This document shows positions 44,786 through 56,700 of a DNA stretch of 64,000 nucleotides, in pieces (positions within the stretch are counted from its first letter, which is position 1; every line of letters starts with the position of its first letter). The DNA is taken from the NCBI GenBank assembly GCA_020062665.1, contig JAGUVW010000061.1, positions 46,881 through 110,880 on the forward strand, in the 5' to 3' direction. The stretch comes from Pseudomonadales bacterium. Lineage in GTDB: Bacteria > Pseudomonadota > Gammaproteobacteria > Pseudomonadales > Ketobacteraceae. Made by a program: the position numbers and the translations under genes. The notes under the pieces are model-generated. The model searched no databases, was not told the DNA's origin, and saw nothing but the letters and a program-made list of their open reading frames with translations.

Positions 44786-47700
44786 ATGACAGACAAGAAG
44801 TTACTAAACCGTTTGGCCAGCCTGTCCCCCGAACAGCGGGAAGCGTTGCTGAAGCAGCTGCAGAAGAAGAAAACTCAGGGCTCAGAGCCGCGCAAGGATG
44901 GCATCCAGGTTTACCCGCGTGACCACCAGCATCTGCCCATGTCCTATGCGCAGCAACGGCTGTGGTTTATCGATCAGCTTCAGTCTGGCAGCGCCAGCTA
45001 CAACATCTCCGCCGCTCTGCGCCTGAAAGGCAGTCTGGACGTCGAAGCCCTGCGCATGAGCTTCGACGAGATCGTGCGCCGTCATGAAGTACTCCGCACC
45101 ACCTTCATCACCGAGGATGGCCAGGGCCGTCAGGTGATCAATCAGCACCAGCGCTGGGAGCTGGCCACCATCAGCCTGGAGCCTTTGAGCCGCGAGGAAC
45201 AGGAGGAAGTCATTCGCGCCCGTTTCAAGGGTGATGCCCACACCTCTTTCGATCTGATCAACGGCCCGCTGCTGCGCACCCGCCTGATCCGGTTGAGCAG
45301 CACCGAGCATGTGATGATCGTCACCATGCACCACGTGATCGCCGATGGCTGGTCGATGGGTGTGTTCATCCGTGAAATGGCGCTGCTGTACGATGCATTT
45401 ACCCAGGACAAACAATCACCGCTGACGGATCTGAAAATCCAGTACGCCGATTATTCCCTGTGGCAGCGGGAGTGGCTGTCGGGCGAGCGGCTGGAGCGGC
45501 AGCTCAGCTACTGGAAAACGCGCCTCGATGGCGTGCCGGTGCTGGAACTACCGACAGATTTTCCCCGTCCGCCGGTGCACAGCTATCAGGGTGCCAATCT
45601 GCATTTCCGTCTGGATGTGGAAACGTCCCGCGCGCTGAATGAATTGGCCAAGAAGCAGGGCGTGACCCTGTTCATGGTGCTCTTTGCCGCGTTGCAAACC
45701 CTGCTGCATCGTTACAGTGGCCAGGACGATGTGTGTGTGGGAACCCCCATCGCGGGACGGGTGCGCCCGGAGCTGGAGCATCTGATCGGCTGCTTCGTGA
45801 ATACCCTGGCGATCCGCAGCGATCTGTCGGGCAATCCCACCTTTACCTCACTGCTGAAACAGATTCAGCAAAACCTGACCGGCGCCTACGATCACCAGGA
45901 TATTCCGTTCGAGCGTCTGGTGGACGAACTGGGTGTGGCGCGGGAAATGAGCCACACGCCGCTGTTCCAGGTAATGTTCGTGCTGCAGAACGCCACCAGC
46001 ACCAGCGCGCTGTCGCTGCCCGGCCTGAACATCGAGCTGCTGCCGGAAGAATCCGAGACGTCCAAGTTCGATCTCACCATCAACATGCGGGAAGAGAAGG
46101 GCTGCCTGCAGGGTGATTTCGAATATCGCACCGATCTGTACAGCGCCAATTCCATCCAGCATCAGATCAGTCATTTTCAGAATCTGCTGAAAGCGGTGGT
46201 GGCCAATCCCGCCGGTGGCATCGATGATTTTGATTATCTGAGCCCGCAGGAGCGTCAGCAGATTCTGGTGGAGTGGAACAATACTGCCACTGACTATGAA
46301 CGTGATTCCGATGTGCTGGATGTATTCCAGCAGACAGTACGACTGTTCCCCGAACGCGTTGCGGTGGAGCTGGGCAACCAGTCGCTGAGTTACACCCAGC
46401 TGGATCAGCGCGCCAATCATGTGGCGCTGTGGCTGATCGAGAAGGGCGTAAGGCCCGGTGCCCGCGTGGGTTTGTGCGCCGAGCGCAGTATCGAAACCAT
46501 CGCCGCGATTCTGGGTATCCTGAAAGCGGGTGCGTCCTATGTGCCGCTCGATCCTGCCTATCCGCAGGATCGCCTGCACTACATGCTGGACGATACCGGC
46601 GCTGGCATCGTCATCGCCCATCCTCATCTCACCGCCAATCTGCCGGTGACGCCGGACAATCTGATCGACCTGACCCGGCTGCAGACTGAATCCGCGCCGT
46701 GCCCTGATCCTGCCGTGCGGGTAGGGCCGCTGGCGCCGGCCTATGTGATGTACACCTCGGGTTCCACCGGTAAGCCCAAGGGGATCGAGGTGGTGCATCG
46801 CAACATCGTGCGGCTGGTGCGCAACACCAATTTCATGCAGCTGGATGAAAGCACATCCTTCCTGCAGTACGCGCCGATTTCATTCGACGCGGCGACGCTG
46901 GAAATCTGGGGGCCGCTGCTCAACGGCGGCAAGATCGTGGTGGCGCCGCCGGGGCAACTGACGCCGGAAGAACTGGGCGCGGTCATCGCGAAGGGCAACG
47001 TCAACGCAGCCTGGCTCACCGCTGCGTTGTTCCATGTCTTCGCGGAATATCATGCCGAGCAGCTCAAGCCGATTCGCCAGCTGCTGGCGGGTGGTGATGT
47101 GCTGTCGCCGAAGCTGGTGCGCAAAGTGTTGCAGCAGTTCCCCGGCATGACGCTGATCAACGGTTATGGCCCCACGGAAAATACGACGTTCACCTGCTGC
47201 TATCCGATGTATTCGCCGGAGGATGTACGGCACACGGTGCCGATCGGTCGCCCGATCGCCAACACCAAGGTGTACGTGCTGGATCGCAGTCTGAGACCGG
47301 TGCCCGTGGGTGTGCCCGGTGAGCTGTACACGTCGGGCGACGGTGTGGCCAATGGCTATCTCAATCGGGAGGAGCTCACCGCCGATGTTTTTATCCAGAA
47401 TCCGTTCTGCGCCGGCGATGACACCCGCCTGTACAAGACCGGCGATCTGGTGCGCTACTACCCTGATGGCAATATCGAATATCTGGGCCGTATCGATCAG
47501 CAGGTAAAGATCCGTGGTTTCCGCATTGAACTCAGTGAAGTGGAAGAAGCCATCAGCCGTATCAACACTATTCGCGAAGTGGCGGTGATCGCGCGGGAAG
47601 ATGTGCCGCGCGTGAAGCGACTGGTGGCGTATTTCGTTCCGGTGGAGGGCGCTCATCCCACCGCGATCGAACTGCGTGCCGAGTTGAAACAGTCGCTGCC

Positions 47701-50700
47701 GGATTACATGGTGCCGTCGGCGTTTGTGGCGATGGATTCGCTGCCGGTCACTGCCAATGGCAAACTTGACCGTCGCGCACTGCCGAAGCCGGAAACCGAC
47801 AACGAAGCCGCGCTGCAACGCATCCCGCCGCGCACCGAGAAAGAAAAAATTCTCGCCACCATCTGGTGTCAGGTGCTGAACCTGCAGGAAGTGGGTATCC
47901 GCGACAATTTCTTCGAATTGGGTGGTGATTCCATTCTCAGCATCCAGATCATCAGTCGCGCCAAGCTGGCAGGCCTGCATCTGACCACCAAGCAGATTTT
48001 CGAGAACCAGACCATCGAGGAACTGGCGGAAGTGGCCAGCGAGGCGGAAACGCCGGTGCTGGCAGAGCAGGGCATGGTGGTGGGCGACGTGTTGCTGTCG
48101 CCGATCCAGCAGTGGTTCTTCGAACACGACTTTGCCCATGAGCATCACTGGAACCAGTCGGTGTTGCTGGACATCCGGCCCGAGGCAAAACTGACGGAGC
48201 AGCAGATCGGCAAGGCGCTGACAGCAGTGGTGCAGCAGCACGACGCGCTGCGCCTGCGCTTTGTGCGCGACGGCGAACAGGTGCGGCAATTCCACCAGAG
48301 TGGCGTCAGCGGCGATGATCATTTTGTGCTTCACCACATCGAGCTGGAGCAGGATGACCCTGCCCGCATCGGTCAGCTGATTACCGAGCACTGCGCCCGC
48401 ATTCAGGCCAGTCTGGATCTGGCGCAGGGCCCTATTCTGGCGGCAGGCTTTTTCCGGCTGGCCGATGGTCAGCGTAAGCTGCTGCTGGTCATTCATCACC
48501 TGGTGGTGGACGGCGTTTCCTGGCGCATATTGCTCGACGATTTCACCCAGGCGTTGCAGAAAGTGCAGCAGCATGATGATCCGAAGCTGGGCATGAAAAC
48601 CACGTCTTACCAGCAGTGGATCAATGCCCTGAAAGATCATGTCAGCAGCGGCGCGCTCAACGAGGAAATGGAGCACTGGCGCAAGCTGGTGTGGGCAGAA
48701 AAGCCGGTGCTGCCGCTGGATGACCCCGACGGCAGTTTCACTGTTGCCGATACCGTGGTGCTGTCTCACCGGTTGGGCGAAGAACAGACGCAAGCGCTGT
48801 TGCGCGATGTCAATCGTGCCTATCGCACGGACATTACCGATGTGTTGATGACCGCGCTGGCCCGCACGTTCAGCGACTGGAGCGGCAACGTGGAAACCCT
48901 GCTGGAGCTGGAAGGCCATGGCCGGGAAATGTTCTCGGACAAGATCGATCTGAGTCGCACTGTCGGTTGGTTCACGTCGGTTTATCCGGTGCGCCTGCGC
49001 TATGAAAACGGTCAGTCCCTGCAGGACAACCTCAAGTCCATCAAGGAACAGTTGCGGCAGATCCCCAATCGCGGCTTTGGTTATGGTGCGCTGCGCTATC
49101 TGGGCACCGACGAGCAGCGCGATGAACTGGCGCAGGCACCCCAGGCTGATCTGGTGTTCAACTATCTGGGTCAGTTCGATTCCATCATCGAGAACAATCC
49201 CTGGTTCACCGTGGCTGCCGAAGAGCGCGGGCTGGAACACAGTCTCAACAGCGAAGATCCTCATCGCCTGAGCATCAACAGTCACATTGTGGACGGCCGT
49301 CTGCAGGTGGACTGGATTTACAGCGAAAAGGTTTTCAAGCCGCAGACGATCGAGCGACTGGCAACCCAGTATCTGCGCGCGCTGGAGCAGGTGATTCACC
49401 ACTGCACCCAGCCGGACGTGTTTGGCTACACGCCGTCGGATTTCCCGTTGACGCGGCTGGATCAGCAGCAGATCGATCGCCTGGTGGGCAAGCAGCGTGG
49501 CATTGTGTCCATCTATCCGCTGTCACCCATGCAGGAAGGCATGCTGTTCCACAGCCTGTTCGACAATGACGCGGGTGTCTATTTTGAACAGCTGAGCGTG
49601 GAAGTGATCGGCAATGTGGATCGCGATCTGCTGAAACAGGCGTGGATTCAGGTGGTGAACCGGCATCCGGCGCTGCGCAGTGCATTCGTTTGGCAGGATC
49701 TGGATCGTCCGCTGCAGATCGTCTACAACCGCATCGAAATGGAAGTGAACGAGTTCGACTGGCGCAACATCGATCCGGCCCAGGAACAGCATCGCCTGAA
49801 CGTGTGGCTGGAAAAGGATCGCCAGCGTGGCTTCGATTTCGACAAGCCGGGCCTGATGCGACTGGCGTGGGTGGATCTGCCGGGACACCGTTCGCGATTG
49901 ATCTGGAGTTTCCACCATATTGTGCTGGACGGCTGGTCGTTGCCGCTGGTGATGGGCGAAGTGTTCCAGACCTATGGCGCGCTGGTAAAAGGTGTGCAGC
50001 TGCAGTTGCCGGCTGCAGGTTCTTATGAGGATTTCATCGCGTACCTTGAGCGCTCCGACAAGGGCGATGCGCTGCAATTCTGGAAACTGTACCTGGCGGG
50101 CTTCGAAGCGGCAACACCACTGCCCAACAAGAAGCAGCGCAACCATCAGCAGGACAAGGTGTTTGCGGAACATCACCTGCGCCTGGATGACGCGCTCACC
50201 TCACGTCTGCAAACGTTTGCACGGGAACAGCATGTCACGCTGAATACCGTCATTCAGGCGGCCTGGGGTGTGCTGCTGGCTCGCTACAGCGGCGAGAAAG
50301 ATGTGGTGTTTGGCACCACGGTGTCCGGGCGCCCGGCCGAGCTGGCGAATGTCGAGCAGATCGTCGGCCTGTTCATCAACACGCTGCCGCTGCGTCTGCA
50401 GATCGACGACGACACCACCATCGCACCGCTGCTGCAGCGCATGCAGGAAGACCAGCTGGATCTGCGTCGCTACGAATTCACGCCGCTGGTGGATATCCAC
50501 CGTCATTCCGATGTGCCCGGCGATCAGGCGCTGTTCGACAGTATTCTGGTGTTTGAGAACTACCCGGTAGGCGAAGCGGTGCATAGCGCCGATGAACTGC
50601 TGGACATCGGCCACATCACCACCATCGAACACACCAACTTCCCGATCACGCTGATCGTGGAGCCATCGGATCGTCTGCTCATCAAACTGTCCTACGATGC

Positions 50701-53700
50701 CACTCTGTTTGAATCGTCTGCGATTCAGCGCACGTTGCTGCATCTGCAGCGTGTGATCCAGGGCGTGCTGTCGCAGCCGGACGTGCCGCTGTGGCGTCTG
50801 CCGATCCTGGGTGAGGAAGAGCGCAACCGCATCCTGCACGAGTGGAATCCGGAACCCGCCAACTATCCGCGCAATCTGTGTCTGCATCAGGTGTTCGAGC
50901 GTCAGGTGAAGGCGCATCCGGATCGTGTTGCACTGGTGTCCGGCCACACGGAAATCAGTTACGACGAACTGAACCGGCGTGCGAACCGTCTGGCCCGTTT
51001 GCTGCTGGAATCCGGTGTCAAGGATCAGGACTTCGTCACGGTAGCGCTCGATCGTTCCATCGACATGATCGTCAGCATCCTGGCGATTCTCAAGGCGGGC
51101 TGCGCCTACGTGCCGGTGGACCCGGAATATCCGGCGGAGCGCATCGGCTTCATGCTGGAGGACACCAAGGCGCCGGTGATGATTTCCGTGAGCCATCATA
51201 TCGAGCGTTTGAGCCCGATCATGGCTGAATCATCGCCGCAATCACGGCTGATTGTGCTGGATCGCGATGCTGAGCTGATTGCAGCAAAATCTGGCGAGAA
51301 CGTACGGCTTGCAGTGCGCGAAACGCCTCAGCGCCATGCCTATGTGGTGTATACCTCGGGCTCCACCGGCAAGCCGAAGGGTATCCTGGTCAATCAGCTG
51401 GGTGTGATCCGCCTGGTGCTGGATACCAATTATTTCCGCCTCGAAGATGACGACCGCGTGGCGCATTGTTCCAACGTGTCTTTCGATGCGTCGGTCTATG
51501 AGATGTGGGCACCTTTGCTGAACGGAACGACCATGGTGCTGTACAGCAAGGATATGCTGATCACGCCGGACGCCTTCTATGAGGAGTTGCTGCGCACCCG
51601 TACCAATGTGATCTTTATCACCACGGCATTGTTCAACGCCTTTGCTGCGGCGCGCCCTGAGATCTTCAGCGCGATGAAGTACGTGATGTTCGGTGGCGAA
51701 GCCTGTGATCCGAATCAGGTTCGTTATGTGCTGCGTGAATTCAAGCCGCGTCACCTGTTGCATGTGTATGGGCCGTCGGAAAACACGACTTTCTCCACGT
51801 GGTACGAAGTGGAGCACGTCAGCGACTGGGCGACCACCGTGCCCATCGGTCGCAGCATTTCCGGCTCCACAGCATTCATTCTGGATCGTCATCTGCAGCC
51901 GGTGTCGGTGGGCGTGACGGGCGAAATCTATGTCGGCGGCGATGGCCTGGCCATTGGCTATCTCAACGACCCGGAAAAAACGGCGGCCGCTTTCATTGCC
52001 AATCCGCTGGTATCCAAAGCGGAGGATCGTCTGTATCGCACCGGCGATCTGGCGCGCTACACCGAGGATGGTCAGATCGAGATTCTGGGCCGCGCCGATG
52101 ATCAGGTGAAGATCCGCGGTTTCCGCATTGAGCTGGGTGAAGTCGAAGCCAGCCTGACGCGGCTCGAAGCCGTTAACGAAGCGGTGGTGGTAGTGAAGCA
52201 GGATCAGCATCGCCAGAAGCGGCTGGTGGCTTATGTGCGCGTCAATGCCCGTGTGGACAGCAGTTTTATCCGGCGCGAAGCGGCCAAGGTGTTGCCGAAA
52301 CACATGTTGCCATCGGCATTTGTGGTGATGGAACAGTTCCCGCTGACACCGAACGGCAAGATCAACAAGCGAGCCTTGCCCGAACCCGAACTGGATAGCT
52401 CCAGCACCCAGCATTACGTTGCCCCGCGCAACGAGAAGGAAACCACGCTGGTGCACATCTGGGAGCAGGTGCTGAAGGCCGACACCGTGGGTGTGCACGA
52501 CAATTTCTTCGAACTGGGTGGCGATTCCATTCTCAGCATCCAGATCATCAGCCGCGCGAAAAAAGCCGGCCTGCATCTGACGGCGAAGCAGATTTTCGAA
52601 TTCCAGACCATCGCCGAACTGGCGGAAGCTGCGCAGGAACTGCAGGATATCATTCTGGCGGAGCAGGGCCAGGAAGAGGGCGTTGCACCGCTGACGCCCG
52701 TGCAACACTGGTTCTTCGATCAGAATATTGCAGACATCCATCATTTCAACCAGTCGTTGCTGCTGACCCTGGACAAGCGCGTGAGCGTCGAGCAGGTGAA
52801 GACAGCGTGGGAAGCCATCCTGCTGCAGCACGATGCGTTGCGTTTGCGTTACAACCGGCTGGAAAGCGGTGCCTGGCAGCAGAGCTTCCGCCCGTCGGAA
52901 CATGCTGAAACCCTGCTGGGCGAAGTGTTTGATGTAGTGAACCTGAGCGGTTTGCCGGTAGCATTGCGTGGCGAGCAGATCACCCAGCTGGCTGGGCAGG
53001 TGCAAACCGAGCTCAACATGAGCAAAGGCCCGCTGGTGCGGGTGATCTATTTCGACATGGGGCGTGATCATCCGGCGCGTTTGCTGATGGTGATTCATCA
53101 CCTGGTGGTGGACGTGTTCTCGTGGCGCATTCTGCTGGAAGATCTGCAGATCGGTCTGCAGCAGGCGGCGAAAGACGAGCGCATTGAACTCGGCAATAAG
53201 ACCACCTCCTATCGCCAGTGGGGCGAAGCGCTGATCCAGCTGGCGAACAGCGAGCAGCTGGATGCAGATTTCGATTATTGGCGTCAGCGCGCAGTGATTC
53301 GTCCGCCGCGGTTGCCGCAGGATAATCACGGCAAGAATCAGGTGGCCAGTGTCAAGGTGATCGAACGCAAGCTCGACAGCGCACAGACCCGGCGTCTGCT
53401 CACCGAAACCAGCCGCTGCTACCGCACCGAAATCAACGACCTGTTGCTGACGGCACTGGCCCGTTCCATCAGCGGCTGGACCGGTTCCGATTCCGTGCTG
53501 TTCGATCTGGAAGGTCATGGACGTGAACATGTGGCGGACATGATCGATGTATCGCGCACGGTGGGATGGTTCACCTCGATCTACCCGGTGGTGCTGGGCA
53601 TCGACACGCAGGTGGATCTGGGTGCGCAAATCCGCAGCGTGAAGGAACAGCTGCGTGCGATTCCCCGCAAGGGCATGAGTTATGGCGTGTTGCGTTATCT

Positions 53701-56700
53701 GTCCGAACAGCCGGAACGTCGCAATACACTGTCTGCCCTGGCGCACAGCCAGATCAGCTTCAACTATCTTGGCCAGCTGGATCAGGTGGTGGCGGGTGAT
53801 GGCCTGCTGAGCCAGGCGACGGAATCGCCGGGCGAAGAAATTGCGCCAGCGGGCATGCGCGCCTATTTGCTGGAAATCAGCGGCCGCGTGCAGAACGGCG
53901 AGCTGGTGCTGGCCGTCCGCTACAGTCACGCGATTCACGATCAGGCCACGATAGAACGTCTGATCAACCAGCTGGTGCAGGAAATCGGTACCATCATCGA
54001 GCATTGCAGCGATCTGTCTCACGCAGCTTATACGCCCTCGGATTTCCCGTTGGCGCGGCTGACGCAGGAACAGTTGGACACGCTGCTGCCGAAGAAAGGT
54101 GTCGAAGCGGTTTATCCCTGCTCACCCGTGCAGGAAGGCATGCTGTTCCACAGCCTGTACGAACCGGGGTCCTGGGTTTACTTCGATCAGGTGATCGTGC
54201 CGATCACCGGCGCGGTCAATGAAGCTGCGCTGTTCGATGCCTGGCGCGCTGTGATTGCGCGGCACCAGATTCTGCGCACCGGTTTCCTGTGGGATGGCGT
54301 GCAGCAGCCGCTCCAGGTGGTGATGGAGCAGATCGATCTGGATGTTCAGCGCTATGACTGGTCGCGGTTGCCGGCAGATCAGGCGCAGGAAAAATTCCAG
54401 CGTTATCTGGTGGACGATCGCAATCTGGGCTTTGGTTTCAAACGCCCTGGTGTGTTGCGTCTGTCCTGGGTGGCGATGCCGGGGAACGAGCATCGGCTGG
54501 TGTGGAGTTTCCATCATATTCTGCTGGATGGCTGGTCGTTGCCGATTGTATTTGGTGAACTGTTCTCGGCCTATGATGCCTTTAACGCCGGCAGGGAGTG
54601 GACGCCGCCGCCCGCGCCCCGTTACCAGGATTTCATCGGCTGGCACGTGCGGCAGGATCGCAACAAGGCGCAGACATTCTGGAAAAAATATCTGGAAGGT
54701 TTCTCTGCCGCCACACCGATTCCGGTGAAGAATTCCGCTGCTCTGGTAGCGCAGAAAGGGCGCGCAGGTGATTCCGCCAGCCGCTACCGGGAAGCACAGA
54801 CGGCAGTGGCCGGTCAGTTGCTGGAAGGGCTGCAGTCGCTCGCCAAGCAGCACCGCATGACACTGAATCACATCATGCAGGGTGTGTGGGCGGCGTTGCT
54901 GGAACGTTATTCCGGCGAATCCGATGTGCTGTTCGGCACTACCGTATCCGGACGCCCGGCGGATCTGGCCGGCATCGAAAACATGGTGGGCCTGTTCATC
55001 AACACCCTGCCCATGCGGCTGCGGGTGGACAAACACGCGCCTTTCATCGACTGGCTGCAAGGACAGCAGGATGCTCAGGGCGATCTGAAATTCTACGAAT
55101 ACAGTTCCCTGGTGGATGTGCAGAAGGCCAGCGCCTTGCCGGCCAAGCAGGCGATGTTCGAATCCATTCTGGTTTTCGAGAACTATCCCATCGACGAAAC
55201 CCTGGAGCAGACCCAGGCAACGCTGCGCATCGGTGAAGTGGACGCTTTCCAGCAAACCAATTTCCCGCTCACGCTGATCATCATTCCGGGCCGCGAACTG
55301 TTGCTGCGTTTTTCCTACGACAGTCATCTGTTCGAACCCGTCGTCATCGAGCGCATGCTGGGTCACATCCAGCAGATGCTGGTTGCCATCCACGGTAATC
55401 CAGGCATTCTGATTCATCAGCTGCCGTTGCTGACGGAACGCGAACAAGATCAGCTGGTGGATAACTGGAATCGCACCGAGCGCCTGTTCGCGTCCGATTC
55501 AACGCTGATGGAATTGTTCGAGCAGAAAGTGCAGCAGTATCCACAGCAGATTGCCTGCGAGTTCGGCGATCAGCGGGTTTCCTACGAACGCTTGAACTGC
55601 AAGGCCAATCAGCTTGCACGTCTGCTGATTGCCAACGGCGTGAAGCCCACCAATCCGGTGGCGATCTGTTTCGACCGCTCGCTGGCGATGGTGGAAGGCA
55701 TGCTGGCCATCCTCAAGGCTGGTGGTGTGTATGTGCCCATCGATCCCTCCTATCCCCAGGAGCGGGTGCAGCACATGATGGACGACACCCGCGCGCCGGT
55801 GTTGCTGACATCGCGGGAATACAGCGAACGTTTTGCCTATCTGGCAGAAACCGGTGTCACCCGCGTGCTGGAGTGGGAAACCCTCAGCAGTGGATTGCAG
55901 TCGCAGCCTGATAGCAATCCTGGTATTCGCCTGCCCAAGGGCAGTCGCTCGCTGGCGTATATCATTTATACCTCTGGTTCCACCGGTAAACCCAAGGGTG
56001 TGTGTGTGCCGCAGGTGGCGGTGAGCCGTTTGGTACTGAACACGGATTACGTGCAGCTGCAGCCGGGTCACCGCATGGGCCATGCTTCCAACGTGTCGTT
56101 CGACGCGGCGACGTTCGAATTCTGGGGCGCGTTCCTCAACGGTGGCACACTGGTCGGCATCGACAAGGAGACCACGCTCAATCCCGACGCTTTCGCGCAC
56201 ATCATCAAGCAGCGCAAGATTGACGTGCTATTCGTTACCACCGCGCTGTTCAATGTGCTGTCGAAGCAGACGCCGGATGTGTTCTCGCAATTGCAGTATC
56301 TGCTGTTCGGTGGCGAAGCCTGTGATCCCAACCAGGTGCGCGCGGTGCTGAATCAGGCGGGCGGCCCGGCGCATCTTCTGCACGTGTACGGCCCCACCGA
56401 AAACACCACGTTCTCGACCTGGTATGAAGTGAAGGACGTGCTGCCCGGTTCCACCACGGTGCCCATCGGCTATCCGATCGCCAACAGCACACTGTACGTG
56501 CTGGATGAACAGTTGCGTCCGGTGCCCATTGGCGTGCCCGGTGAAATTTATGTCGGCGGCATCGGCGTGGCGGATGGTTATCTGAACCGGCCGGAACTGA
56601 CCCGCGAAGTGTTTCTGACCGATCCATTCAACGCCAGCCGCCGCATGTACAAGACCGGCGATCTTGGGCGTCTTCTGGAATCAGGCGCGCTGGAAATTCT

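Noticed and set aside
46880-49402. 840-codon minus-strand open frame inside NRPS 2 (and similar frames at 41219-43717 and 51242-54022)
   Set aside because: They lie antisense to clear NRPS domains, are rich in His, Gln and Arg as expected from antisense of high-GC genes, and show no domain motifs.
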